Origin: Neobacillus citreus
GTDB taxonomy: Bacteria; Bacillota; Bacilli; Bacillales; Cytobacillaceae
Length of the DNA: 56,838 nt
NCBI RefSeq assembly: GCF_018343545.2
Contig: NZ_JAGYPE020000005.1
Span: 8,961-65,798, forward strand
Direction: 5' to 3'
The notes under the pieces are model-generated. The model saw nothing but the letters and a program-made list of their open reading frames with translations. It was not told the DNA's origin and made no database searches. Every line of letters begins with the position of its first letter. The stretch's first letter is position 1. Position numbers and translations under genes: made by a program. Below, piece after piece: positions 16,757 to 24,735 of the stretch.

Positions 16757-17059
16757 TTGGATAAATCGATTTGTCCTCGCTTTGAAAAAGCCATGGGGTT
16801 ATTGAGCCAACGATGGACCGGTATGATCATTTACCAGCTTTTATCTGGTCCGCAGCGGTTTTGCACCATTGAATCTTCAATTGGTGTAAGCGGCAGAGTG
16901 CTCTCAGAAAGGTTGAAGGATTTGGAAAATGAGGGAATCGTAAAACGGGAAGTCTTCCCGGAAACTCCAGTCCGAATCGAATATTCACTAACCGACAAAG
17001 GCCAAGCACTAAAACCACTCATGAACAGCATAGAGGACTGGTCACAGAACTGGTTGTGA
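16757..17059 (+). CDS. catR: HxlR family redox regulator, CatR/YodB type
   Basis: Winged-helix regulator of 100 residues starting MDKSICPRFEKAMGLLSQRW. YodB and CatR of B. subtilis have a single conserved cysteine near residue 6-7 in the same position, which is modified by quinones or diamide to release DNA; here it is Cys6. A second Cys is in QRFCTI. The TTG start at 16757 has AAGGAG 9 bases upstream. It is divergent from the DoxX/dioxygenase operon and should repress it. The TGA stop is the start of a palindromic repeat arm. Confidence 0.85.
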   Translation: MDKSICPRFEKAMGLLSQRWTGMIIYQLLSGPQRFCTIESSIGVSGRVLSERLKDLENEGIVKREVFPETPVRIEYSLTDKGQALKPLMNSIEDWSQNWL

Positions 17060-17159
17060 TGCATGGGGACGGTTCTTTTGCCTCAAATATCAGAGTTGAA
17101 CCCTATAAACAAAGGGCAGACTTCCACTACTTAATCGTAATGGGAGTCTGCCCTTTTTG
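17058..17159 (+). terminator. Repeat arm plus intrinsic terminator after catR
   Basis: A left arm TGATGCATGGGGACGGTTCT overlaps the catR stop, then CAGAGTTGAACCCTATAAA, then a terminator at 17111-17159 (AAAGGGCAGACTTCC pairing with GGGAGTCTGCCCTTT, then TTTTT). The whole module, about 100 bp, recurs after the next gene at 18309-18425. Confidence 0.85.
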
Positions 17160-17161
17160 TT

Positions 17162-17286
17162 GATGCGTGGGGACGGTTCTTCTGCCTCATCCCGAAATCC
17201 GGCATCTTGCCCGTGTTAGTGCAGGGTAAGTGCGAAAACTTCTCAAAACACCTGAAATGATGCATAAGAACCGTCCCCTTGCTTCA
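17162..17286. repeat. Interspersed palindromic repeat, complete unit
   Basis: Left arm TGATGCGTGGGGACGGTTCT, interior with GCCCGTGTTAGTGCAGGG, right arm AAGAACCGTCCCCTTGCTTCA. Located just upstream of the first DUF3231 gene. Confidence 0.88.
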
Positions 17287-17327
17287 ATTTAACAATATGA
17301 AAAGAATGAATGAATTAGGAGAGAAAT

Positions 17328-18311
17328 ATGGAGTTTAAACCAACGGCTGGAGAGATTTCGAATATTTGGAGATACATTATTGGTAATCAAGCACATCTTT
17401 GCTTCCTTGAACATTGGACTTCACACGCGGAAGATGAAGATTTAAAAATGATATTACAATGCTCTAAGGATCTAGCACACCAAATTGTTAAAGAAGGTTT
17501 AGATTTATATGAAAGAGCAGGTTTTCCTCAACCAATTGGTTTCACTATAATTAAAGATGCCATCCCAAATGCACCTAGATTAATGTCAGATAAACTGGTG
17601 CTTTTCGTACTTCAGATCCTCTCTGAATATGGGGTATATGGATACGGGTTAACATTGGGAAAAACTGAAACACCTGAAGTTCTTGCCTATATAAAAAATT
17701 GCCTTTTTAATTCGACTGAACTATATCAGAAAATTACAGAAGCGATCCATAAAAAAGGGTGCCAACATCAACCTGTCTATATTGCCCCGCCTAAGCAGGC
17801 TGAATTAGTTCAAGAACAATCCTTCCTAGCAGGTTGGTGGGGGGAACAACGCCCCGTTAGTGCCATAGAAATTGATAGCCTATTCTATAGTCTTCGTGGT
17901 GTTATGTTAGCAAAAATAATGCTTATGGCATTTTCTCAAATTGCAAAAGATCCGAAGGTCCAAAAGTATTGTAAAAGAGGGAAGGATATAGCAGGAAAGC
18001 GAGTAGAGAAAATCCAATCTCTAAATTCAATTGAGAGCTTGCCTTTTCTAGCCACATACGAATCTGAAATAACAGACTCCACCACTTCACCATTTTCAGA
18101 TCAATTAATTATGTTCGAAGCCCTTTCTCTTGTCGAAATCGCCATTAGCAGGTATGGAAATGCCTTAAGTGTCGTTGCAAGAAGAGATTTAAGCGCTATG
18201 TTTGCGTCATACATCGTGGAAACTGGTACCTTCCTAGATGATGGATTGAGTCTTATGATTGAAAAAAAATGGTTTGAACAGCCTCCAATGGCCTCCGAAC
18301 GAAACTCATGA
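17328..18311 (+). CDS. DUF3231 family protein (copy 1)
   Basis: Soluble, largely helical protein of 327 residues made of two related halves (about 5-165 and 175-325). Each half has a conserved block: P-x-GF then APRLMSDKLVLF in the first, and EITDSTTSPFSDQLIMFEALS in the second. The C-terminus WFEQPPMASERNS is shared with the other copies. DUF3231 proteins look like a ferritin-type four-helix bundle and are widespread in Bacillaceae, but I know of no proven function. AGGAG precedes the ATG. Its TGA stop is the first codon of a repeat arm. Confidence 0.88.
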   Translation: MEFKPTAGEISNIWRYIIGNQAHLCFLEHWTSHAEDEDLKMILQCSKDLAHQIVKEGLDLYERAGFPQPIGFTIIKDAIPNAPRLMSDKLVLFVLQILSEYGVYGYGLTLGKTETPEVLAYIKNCLFNSTELYQKITEAIHKKGCQHQPVYIAPPKQAELVQEQSFLAGWWGEQRPVSAIEIDSLFYSLRGVMLAKIMLMAFSQIAKDPKVQKYCKRGKDIAGKRVEKIQSLNSIESLPFLATYESEITDSTTSPFSDQLIMFEALSLVEIAISRYGNALSVVARRDLSAMFASYIVETGTFLDDGLSLMIEKKWFEQPPMASERNS

Positions 18312-18425
18312 GGCATGGGGACGGTTCTTCTGCCTCAAATTTTTTCGAAAATTTCAGAGTGGAAACCAATAAAAAAGGGTGACTCCCGCTAGTTAATTGT
18401 TATGGGAGTCTGCCCTTTTGTTTTT
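18309..18425 (+). terminator. Repeat arm plus terminator after DUF3231 copy 1
   Basis: TGAGGCATGGGGACGGTTCT begins on the stop codon; CAGAGTGGAAACCAATAAA follows; then GGGTGACTCCC pairs with GGGAGTCTGCCC, ending in TTTTGTTTTT (18373-18425). It is a diverged copy of the module at 17058-17159. It also separates this gene from the converging reductase gene. Confidence 0.82.
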
Positions 18426-18430
18426 ACTAT

Positions 18431-19363
18431 TTAAAAATACGATGATTCATACTCACTTTCCATCAACTTAATCCGCTCGTAAAGCTCTTTGTTAACAGGC
18501 GTCGGAATGCCAAATTTCTTCCCTAGTTCTAAAACCGTGCCAGAGAATAAATCCACTTCACTGAATCGTTTTGCTTCAACATCTTGAGCCATTGACGGCT
18601 TTCCTTCAGGACTCAAGGTGCCCAGCACGGTTAACCAATAGTCTAAATCTGCCTCCGTTAAATGGACTCCTTCTTTCTCAGACAGTGCAATGACCTCACG
18701 CATAGCAGCAATCATCGTATCTCTTGCTTGTCCTTCCCGCTGTATTTCACCATAGTCGCTCCTGTAAACAGCAACCGTTTGATTCACACCTACATTGAGC
18801 ATAAATTTGCCCCATAATCTCTTCTTCATATCTGTGTCTACCTGATAAGGAAGTTCCATTTTTTCAAAAAATGCCTCCACACTCTTAACCTTATCTGAAA
18901 TTACTCCAAATTCCCGGTCCCCAAAACAAATCATTCCCTTATTGGCATAAGTTAGCTCATTGCCAACCTTAACGGCGTCCATACCTTGGGCGACACTATA
19001 TAGGATTTTATCCATCCCAAACGCTTTGCCAATAACATCCTCACTGCTGATCCCATTTAGCAGTGATAAAATGATTGTGTTTTCTCCGACATGATTTCTT
19101 GCAGCTTGGATCGAATCCTCCAACCCATCATATTTCACCGCAAAAATCAATAGATCAGCTGTTTCGCATTTTTCCTCTGGTGTTACATAATGGAATTCAC
19201 AGCGTTCACCATTACAATAAACCCCGTCAGTTTGGTATCTCCCAATTCGATCCTGATCGGCAATTATCCTTAAATCATTCTTTGGCATTTTCTTGGTCAA
19301 ATGATGGCCAAACAAAATCCCTAAAGCCCCTAATCCAATAATTGATACCTTTTTTATTTCCAT
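18431..19363 (-). CDS. Ketopantoate reductase family protein (PanE/ApbA type)
   Basis: NADPH-dependent reductase of about 310 residues. The N-terminal Rossmann motif is IIGLGALGILFG, the hinge region has GMDAVKVGNELTYANKG, and the C-terminal helical domain has KLMLNVGVNQ-like sequence (KFMLNVGVNQTVAVY) with the catalytic lysine and asparagine. Family members reduce ketopantoate or related 2-keto acids. The start is ATG 19363; the frame extends to 19393, but those codons lie in a palindromic repeat. No pantothenate genes are nearby, so this may be a paralog of panE. Confidence 0.85.
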   Translation of the reverse strand: MEIKKVSIIGLGALGILFGHHLTKKMPKNDLRIIADQDRIGRYQTDGVYCNGERCEFHYVTPEEKCETADLLIFAVKYDGLEDSIQAARNHVGENTIILSLLNGISSEDVIGKAFGMDKILYSVAQGMDAVKVGNELTYANKGMICFGDREFGVISDKVKSVEAFFEKMELPYQVDTDMKKRLWGKFMLNVGVNQTVAVYRSDYGEIQREGQARDTMIAAMREVIALSEKEGVHLTEADLDYWLTVLGTLSPEGKPSMAQDVEAKRFSEVDLFSGTVLELGKKFGIPTPVNKELYERIKLMESEYESSYF

Positions 19364-19386
19364 GACAGCCCTAATTCCTTTCTTAT

Positions 19387-19512
19387 GATGCATGGGGACG
19401 GTTCTGCCGCCTCATTCCGCGGTCCGGCACAAGGTCCGCATTCGGTATATGTTGCAACATACTACCAAACGAGATCCCTGAATTGATGCATAAGAACCGT
19501 CCCCATGCCTCA
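19387..19512. repeat. Interspersed palindromic repeat, complete unit
   Basis: Left arm GATGCATGGGGACGGTTCTG, interior beginning CCTCATTCCGCGGTCCGGC, right arm TAAGAACCGTCCCCATGCCTCA. The interior CATTCCGCGGTCCGG is shared with the copy at 20644. Confidence 0.9.
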
Positions 19513-19515
19513 ATT

Positions 19516-20196
19516 TTATTTTGTAATACAATATTTGCGGTCTAACCATTTGGAGATGCTGAGTACAGCGACTCCGACAATTAGGTATAGAAAGCCTCCA
19601 ACTTCTATTACATATCCAAAGTTAGGAATAAGTCTAGGGAGAAAAACCATACCGAGTATGGATAGTGTCATAATGAAAGATAATAACGCAAAATCTTTCA
19701 CTTTATTTGATACTTTGTAAACAGATTGTTGCAGCCATTTTAAGATTAGAACCACATCAAGGAAAATGATACAAGCAACGATTATAAACGTAACAATGGC
19801 TGTCCCGACATACACTGTCTGATCGCTATTTTTAAAATAGTGGATTATGATGTCTCCGATCCCATTCACTACAGCTATTAAGCCTGCCAGCTTCACTAAC
19901 AAAAAGACTATAAAATAGGCTGTGCTTTTCCCCGGTTCTTTAGGTAACTGCTTGATCATTTCATCACAGTACGCAGATGGATTCTCTCCAAATATATCCA
20001 CAGCTCGTTTTCCTTCTTTCTGTGCCTCAATGATATGATCTAAAAGCTCCATTAATAATTCTTCTGATTGCTGCTCCGAAACGGCCAAACTCGCTCGGAT
20101 ATAAACGAGCATTTTACCGTAATATTCTTCATTTTCTTTCGTCAATTCATTTCGTTTTCGATTATTTAGTTCAATCAACTCTTTAGCGTTCATCAT
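19516..20196 (-). CDS. DUF1129 family membrane protein
   Basis: Protein of 226 residues. The N-terminal 100 residues are a helical soluble domain (LTKENEEYYGKMLVYIRASL, then LLMELLDHIIEAQKEGK and IFGENPSAYCDEM) typical of DUF1129. Four membrane helices follow, from about residue 100. It overlaps the PadR gene by 14 bases, and such PadR-DUF1129 pairs are common in Firmicutes, suggesting a regulated membrane response; the biochemical role is unknown to me. The stop codon abuts a palindromic repeat. Confidence 0.82.
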   Translation of the reverse strand: MMNAKELIELNNRKRNELTKENEEYYGKMLVYIRASLAVSEQQSEELLMELLDHIIEAQKEGKRAVDIFGENPSAYCDEMIKQLPKEPGKSTAYFIVFLLVKLAGLIAVVNGIGDIIIHYFKNSDQTVYVGTAIVTFIIVACIIFLDVVLILKWLQQSVYKVSNKVKDFALLSFIMTLSILGMVFLPRLIPNFGYVIEVGGFLYLIVGVAVLSISKWLDRKYCITK

Positions 20197-20521
20197 CCAA
20201 CCCCCTATTTAACAATTTATCTACAGGTTTCTGAATATTTTCCCATTCCTCTCGAAATTCAGCTATTGCCTTTTCCCCTTGAATAGTAAGTTGGTAGTAT
20301 TTCCGTTTAGGACCTGTTGGGGAAGCGCGCATTTCACCTTTAATTAACCCCTCCTTTTGGAGACGAAGCAAAATGGGATAAATGGATCCTTCACTCACAT
20401 CATTCAAGCCAAATTGTTGAAGTTTCTGTGATAGTTCATACCCATAAACCGTTTCTTTTTCAATAATTGATAGAATACATCCTTCCAAAATCCCTTTTAA
20501 TAATTGGCTTCTCAAAGACAT
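20183..20521 (-). CDS. PadR family transcriptional regulator
   Basis: Repressor of 112 residues. The winged helix is YGYELSQKLQQFGLNDVSEGSIYPILLRLQKEGLI, then a wing with SPTGPKRKYYQLTIQGE and a C-terminal dimerisation helix. This is the short subfamily-2 PadR layout. AAGGACG lies 8 bases before the ATG. It is translated ahead of the DUF1129 gene and probably controls the pair through the palindromes just upstream. Confidence 0.92.
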   Translation of the reverse strand: MSLRSQLLKGILEGCILSIIEKETVYGYELSQKLQQFGLNDVSEGSIYPILLRLQKEGLIKGEMRASPTGPKRKYYQLTIQGEKAIAEFREEWENIQKPVDKLLNRGLDDER

Positions 20522-20541
20522 TAACGTTTCGTCCTTATCGC

Positions 20542-20596
20542 TATCTTGTAATACAAGATACTATGTTTTAATTTAGCTACCTTGCAAAACAAGATA
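20542..20596 (-). promoter_or_regulatory. Operator palindromes upstream of the PadR operon
   Basis: TATCTTGTAATACAAGATA (20542-20560) is a perfect 19-bp palindrome. A second, imperfect site TACCTTGCAAAACAAGATA (20578-20596) has its centre 36 bp away. On the minus strand TTGCAA in the second site could be a -35 box. The gap 20522-20873 otherwise holds a palindromic repeat and a possible ECF promoter. Confidence 0.7.
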
Positions 20597-20643
20597 GCTT
20601 GACATTACCTATCATATCCTATTTTTGGTAATCGATCAAGTCT

Positions 20644-20776
20644 TGATGCATGGAGACTGGTACATCAACAGGGACGGTTCTCATGCCTCATTCCGCGGTC
20701 CGGCCCTGGCCCACATTCGGTACCTGGTGCAACGTAATCCGCTGATTTGATGCAAAAGAACCGTCCCCATGCCTCA
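20644..20776. repeat. Interspersed palindromic repeat, complete unit
   Basis: The left arm is interrupted: TGATGCATGGAGACTGGTACATCAACAGGGACGGTTCTC, a short insertion inside the arm. The interior CATTCCGCGGTCCGGCCC and right arm AAAGAACCGTCCCCATGCCTCA are normal. Confidence 0.88.
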
Positions 20777-20802
20777 TTATTGTAAAATAAATTCAAAATA
20801 GT

Positions 20803-20830
20803 TGAGAATTTGCGGATGGTTGGTTCGTTA
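20803..20830 (+). promoter_or_regulatory. Possible ECF sigma promoter
   Basis: TGAGAA and CGTTA are 17 bases apart, 44 bases before the sigma factor gene. ECF sigma factors often transcribe their own gene from TGAAC-type -35 and CGT-type -10 boxes. The match is short and could be chance. Confidence 0.3.
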
Positions 20831-20873
20831 TAGTTAGTGAAAAAGCTTTTTCAAAAAATGAAGGAGATATAAT

Positions 20874-21443
20874 ATGGCCGTTTCTAACAAGAATTTTATT
20901 AAACGCTTAAAAAAGCAAAAAGAAGATGCCCTGGAGTATGTCATTGATGAATATATGCCCTTTGTCAAAGCCATTTCACTGAAAATATTACAGCCGCTTG
21001 GTAAACGTGATGCCGTCGATGATTGTATAAATGATGTGTTTTTAGAAGTTTGGAAAAACAGCCATCAATTTAATGGGGATGAGGCAGATTTCAAAAAGTG
21101 GATCGGCACCATCACAAAGTATAAATCAATTGATTACTATCGAATCTTTGAAAAACAGACTGCACGCGAGGCTCCTCCCGTTGAACTTGAACAAATTAGT
21201 TCACCTACGAGTTTACAAAAGTCCGTATTAGATCGGGAACAAAAAAATGAGCTACTTTTTGAACTATGCAAACTAGCTGAACTAGATCGCGATATTTTTA
21301 TCATGAAATACTTTTTAGAGATGACTAATAGTGAAATTGCTGATTCACTGCATCTATCAAAAGCTGCAGTCGATAATCGATTGTATCGCGGCAAGAAAAA
21401 ATTAGCGGAAAATATGAAATTGAAGGAGCAATTCATTATATGA
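20874..21443 (+). CDS. ECF-type RNA polymerase sigma factor
   Basis: Sigma-70 family factor of 189 residues with region 2 (near 25-95: DAVDDCINDVFLEVWKN and FKKWIGTITKYKSIDYYR) and region 4 (near 130-180: IFIMKYFLEMTNSEIADSLHLSKAAVDNRLYRGKKKL). There is no region 3, as in other ECF factors. Its last bases overlap the next gene (ATGA), which encodes a probable anti-sigma factor. GAAGGAGA precedes the ATG. Confidence 0.93.
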   Translation: MAVSNKNFIKRLKKQKEDALEYVIDEYMPFVKAISLKILQPLGKRDAVDDCINDVFLEVWKNSHQFNGDEADFKKWIGTITKYKSIDYYRIFEKQTAREAPPVELEQISSPTSLQKSVLDREQKNELLFELCKLAELDRDIFIMKYFLEMTNSEIADSLHLSKAAVDNRLYRGKKKLAENMKLKEQFII

Positions 21444-22462
21444 GTTACTATAAAAAGCTAGCGAATCTCAATATTGATGAAATCGAACCTGTGGCAGTTA
21501 GTGAGATTGAAAAAAAACGCGTGAAACAGCATGTTATGGGAGTGGGCGCAAAGAAGAAAATAAAGGTTTTTAAATATATGGCAGTGGCAGCAACGATTGC
21601 ACTCGGGGCCACGATTGGTGCGAGTTTTGCCGTACCATCACTCGCATCCCAGATTCCATTTATGAATAATATTATGAGTTACTTTAAAGATGAAAACTCT
21701 TATACTAGCAACTATTCCAAATTCGCAACATCTATTTCACAAACCCAGTCAAGTAATGGTGTGTCCATCATGATTGAAGATGCTGTATTTGATGGATCGT
21801 CGATTACGATTTCCTATGCGATTGAAACTGATAAAGATTTAGGAACAAGTCCTGGCATGTCATCAGCATTCAATGTAAAGGGAGCAGAGGCAATTGGGGC
21901 GGCTGGCACGATAAAAAAAGTCAATGACACAACATATGTAGGTACAGAAAAAATAACGCCTACATTTCGTGGAAGCAAACCTGACCGTATTGAAATTAGC
22001 TGGGAACCGGGGGCATTCAAAAATCTAGAAACAGATGAATTCATTGCAGGTGATTGGCATTTCGCCTTTGAAGTGTCCGCTTTGGAAAACAAGTCGAAAC
22101 TTGTGAATCAGTCCGTTACCAATCATGGTGTGACAGTTAACATTAAGTCCATTGAAACGAATGGTTTGTCGACAGTGATCCACTACGAACAAGTGGTGGA
22201 AGCCCGTATTCTAGACAAATGGCCGCATGTAACCGCAGAAATTAAAAGTGTACAAGATGATTTAGGGAATAGCTACAGCGTTGATGGGAACGGAGGTGTC
22301 AGCCGTGACAATGGAGTATCCTTTGAATGGAGCAGTACGATTAAATCCATCCATCCAAACGCAAAATCACTAACATTAGTACCAGTCATCTACTATTCCC
22401 TTGGCTCAGGAAAAGGACTAGAAACAAAAGAAATGGACCCCATCACTATCGAGCTAAAGTGA
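21440..22462 (+). CDS. DUF4179 protein, probable membrane anti-sigma factor
   Basis: Protein of 340 residues with a short cytoplasmic N-terminus, one membrane helix near residues 46-66 (YMAVAATIALGATIGASFAV) and a large extracytoplasmic domain. DUF4179 proteins are regularly encoded right after ECF sigma factors, as here with a 4-bp overlap, and are taken to hold the sigma factor at the membrane. The signal they sense is unknown. The TGA stop codon is the start of the minimal palindromic repeat. Confidence 0.85.
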   Translation: MSYYKKLANLNIDEIEPVAVSEIEKKRVKQHVMGVGAKKKIKVFKYMAVAATIALGATIGASFAVPSLASQIPFMNNIMSYFKDENSYTSNYSKFATSISQTQSSNGVSIMIEDAVFDGSSITISYAIETDKDLGTSPGMSSAFNVKGAEAIGAAGTIKKVNDTTYVGTEKITPTFRGSKPDRIEISWEPGAFKNLETDEFIAGDWHFAFEVSALENKSKLVNQSVTNHGVTVNIKSIETNGLSTVIHYEQVVEARILDKWPHVTAEIKSVQDDLGNSYSVDGNGGVSRDNGVSFEWSSTIKSIHPNAKSLTLVPVIYYSLGSGKGLETKEMDPITIELK

Positions 22463-22523
22463 TGCAGAGGGACGGTTCTTGTGCCTCACTTTTTTGAGGC
22501 ACAAGAACCGTCCCCATGCTTCA
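22460..22523. repeat. Minimal palindromic repeat: perfect 20-bp hairpin
   Basis: The core at 22469-22488 (GGGACGGTTCTTGTGCCTCA) is perfectly complementary to 22495-22514 with a 6-nt loop CTTTTT. The usual 60-70-bp interior is absent. It lies between two converging genes, starting on the TGA stop of the anti-sigma gene. Confidence 0.93.
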
Positions 22524-22525
22524 TC

Positions 22526-23515
22526 TTAAGACGAACATCCGCTTCCGCAGCTTGAGCAGGAAGAGCAGCTGCTTCCCCCGCCATCTCCTCCTCCACTGTC
22601 CCCGCCGCAATTCCCGGAATCCTTCCCAGAGTCGTCCGAAGAGGCGGATCCGCAAAAAACAGCGGTGGTGCAGCCGCTTGTATATTTTGCCGCTTCGGCA
22701 AAAGCAAACGCTCTCATGTAGTCCCAATAATGATCAAAATAAAAATACGAGAAAAAGACCATCCCCAGCGCGAGTGGAGCCATATCGCCATACGTCCGCT
22801 GTTTCGAAAATGAACCTTTCGGGTTAGCATGATACATATTTTCGGCTTCGCTTAATTGCTTTTTCAGCCGATTAACCAAAAATTCAAGGACGTCTTTATT
22901 TTCCTCGCTCCGCTGAAAATATTTTTCAATCAACGCTTCCGTACTGCTTTCCTTAAATTCTTTTAATAGCCCTTCCTCCATTGGGTACTTGAAAAAACTC
23001 CCCCATGTTTTCCAGCTGAACTGAGTAATTTCAAACAGCTGTGAAAAAATCCAGTCAAAAAAGGCTCGTTCCTGTGGTGCCGGTTCGGGATTGGTGTTCG
23101 GTGTATGATGCAGCATTTTTCCTAAGAATTTCTCGGAAAACGCCTGATAATTTTTTGTAAAAAGAATCATTTCATGCCAGATTTCATCGACGTCTTCACT
23201 AAACATCGGCGCCTTCTTTAAAATGTTGGCCACGATAAAATACCGCTTTAATTCAAACAGCAGCCATTCAAACTCATCTTCACTCCGATTCGGAAAATCC
23301 TTTAAAAAGCGCTGTTTTACCTGTTGTATGTATTCATCTTCTAGTGAGGTGTTTAATTGATCAATCAAAGGCTGTATCGGGACATGACTTAACACGCCTA
23401 AGTTGGCCGGGATATTCTCCTTAACTAATTTAGGCCGCCTTTTGCCCGCCGACGAAATATATAGCACGATAACTCCTACGACTATTACCCCTGTTATAAT
23501 ACCCCCCGCAGTCAT
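22526..23515 (-). CDS. Glycine/cysteine-rich membrane protein
   Basis: Protein of 329 residues. An N-terminal membrane helix (about 4-22) is followed by a helical domain with DVDEIWHEMILFTKNYQAF and FLGKMLHHTPN, which recalls the glycine-rich domain protein family (W-H ... Y ... H-x-P). A second hydrophobic stretch lies at about 245-275. The last 45 residues are almost only Gly, Ser, Asp and Cys, with nine or more cysteines including CSSCSSCGSGCSS. Such tails occur in several Bacillaceae membrane proteins; the function is unknown. GGGAGG lies 6 bases before the ATG. Confidence 0.7.
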   Translation of the reverse strand: MTAGGIITGVIVVGVIVLYISSAGKRRPKLVKENIPANLGVLSHVPIQPLIDQLNTSLEDEYIQQVKQRFLKDFPNRSEDEFEWLLFELKRYFIVANILKKAPMFSEDVDEIWHEMILFTKNYQAFSEKFLGKMLHHTPNTNPEPAPQERAFFDWIFSQLFEITQFSWKTWGSFFKYPMEEGLLKEFKESSTEALIEKYFQRSEENKDVLEFLVNRLKKQLSEAENMYHANPKGSFSKQRTYGDMAPLALGMVFFSYFYFDHYWDYMRAFAFAEAAKYTSGCTTAVFCGSASSDDSGKDSGNCGGDSGGGDGGGSSCSSCSSCGSGCSS

Positions 23516-23638
23516 TCCATTCCTCCCTCGTGGATGTTCTGTTTGGAAAAATTTCCTAACCTATAAAAATTATAAACAATGGAAATATAATTTTTAAGGT
23601 TTTTTCAGAAAATTTACTCAAACTTAACAATCCTTGTT

Positions 23639-23742
23639 GATGCATAGGGACGGTTCTCTTGCCTCATCCTGCGGTGTCGAATCAGGGTTCCTATTTAGTG
23701 AATGACCTGGAAATGATGCATAAGAACCGTCCCCATGCATCA
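23639..23742. repeat. Interspersed palindromic repeat, complete unit
   Basis: Left arm GATGCATAGGGACGGTTCTC, interior with CTGCGGTGTCGAATCAGGGTTCC, right arm TAAGAACCGTCCCCATGCATCAT. It sits in the upstream regions of two divergent genes. Confidence 0.9.
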
Positions 23743-23782
23743 TTCTAAAATTATCCTACACGAGAGATGGAGTTTCTTAGAC

Positions 23783-24277
23783 ATGCAGATGGAGCGTTTG
23801 ATCTTGACTGCAATGTGGCTGTTTGGCTTTGCTGGCTTTATTTTGTTTATTCCACGTAAAGATTGGCGAAAGGGGATTTTGGCATTCATGATGTTTCAAG
23901 GTATCATCTGGCTTTGCGATATGCCTTCGTTCCATTTTGGCTTGTTTAGTGCGCCTGTTCGGGAGTTCCCAAAAGCCAGCCATCTTCCCATTACAATCGA
24001 TTATTGGTTTTATCCCATTTTGTTTTCCCTATATTACGTGCATAAGAAAGTAAAGGGCAGCCGATGGTCCAGGTTTATATACTTTATTATTTGGGTTTCT
24101 GCCGTCACGTTGTTTGATATTACTCTCGAAAGATTTACAGATTTATTAGATTATAAATGGTTGACGTGGTGGGGGATGTGGATTTACATTTGGTTTCTCT
24201 TTTACGTGAGTCAAGTCTTGTGCAATTGGTTCTTTAAGGATAAAGCTTTGTTTCAAACAGAACGGCGGGGTATCTGA
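23783..24277 (+). CDS. CBO0543 family membrane protein (copy 1)
   Basis: Hydrophobic protein of about 164 residues with five probable membrane helices and many aromatic residues. The pattern FIPRKDWRKG near the start, PVREFPKA in the middle and ITLERFTDLLDYKWLTW before the last helix matches the uncharacterised CBO0543 family of spore-formers. I start at ATG 23783, with GGAG 10 bases upstream; the frame runs back to 23735 but those codons begin inside a palindromic repeat. The next gene is a paralog overlapping by one base. Confidence 0.75.
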   Translation: MQMERLILTAMWLFGFAGFILFIPRKDWRKGILAFMMFQGIIWLCDMPSFHFGLFSAPVREFPKASHLPITIDYWFYPILFSLYYVHKKVKGSRWSRFIYFIIWVSAVTLFDITLERFTDLLDYKWLTWWGMWIYIWFLFYVSQVLCNWFFKDKALFQTERRGI

Positions 24278-24735
24278 TGAGAATGGAATGGTGGATCTTA
24301 ATATCCGTCTACGCAGTGTCAACAGGGATTCTTTTTTTCATACCGAAAAATAAATTTCGCCTTGCCGTCGTGGCTATATTGTTCAAACAGGTTATTACCT
24401 TTCTTATAGGTTTAGTAGTCGTGGAGCTTGGACTGCTTGAATATCCTGTCCGATTATTTCCTTCTGTCAATCGGACGAGCTTTACATATGAGTACTTTGC
24501 TTTTCCAGTCATATGTGCCGCCTTTAATGTCTGGTATCCCAATAACCGAAGTACTCTTACTCAATTTGCATATTATGTAGGCTATAGCACGGTGCTGACA
24601 ATCGGTGAAATCATTATCGAAAAATACACCGACCTCATTACATACATACACTGGGCCTGGTATATTTCTTGGATTACCATTTGCCTTTCATTCTTTATAT
24701 CGCGATTATTTTGTCGCTGGTTCTTTGCAAAATGA
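24277..24735 (+). CDS. CBO0543 family membrane protein (copy 2)
   Basis: Paralog of the preceding gene, 152 residues, with equivalent blocks FIPKNKFRLA, PVRLFPSVN and IIIEKYTDLITYIHWAW at the same positions. The start overlaps the upstream stop (TGATG), so the two are probably co-translated and may form a hetero-oligomer. Function unknown. Its TGA stop is the first codon of a palindromic repeat arm. Confidence 0.75.
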   Translation: MRMEWWILISVYAVSTGILFFIPKNKFRLAVVAILFKQVITFLIGLVVVELGLLEYPVRLFPSVNRTSFTYEYFAFPVICAAFNVWYPNNRSTLTQFAYYVGYSTVLTIGEIIIEKYTDLITYIHWAWYISWITICLSFFISRLFCRWFFAK

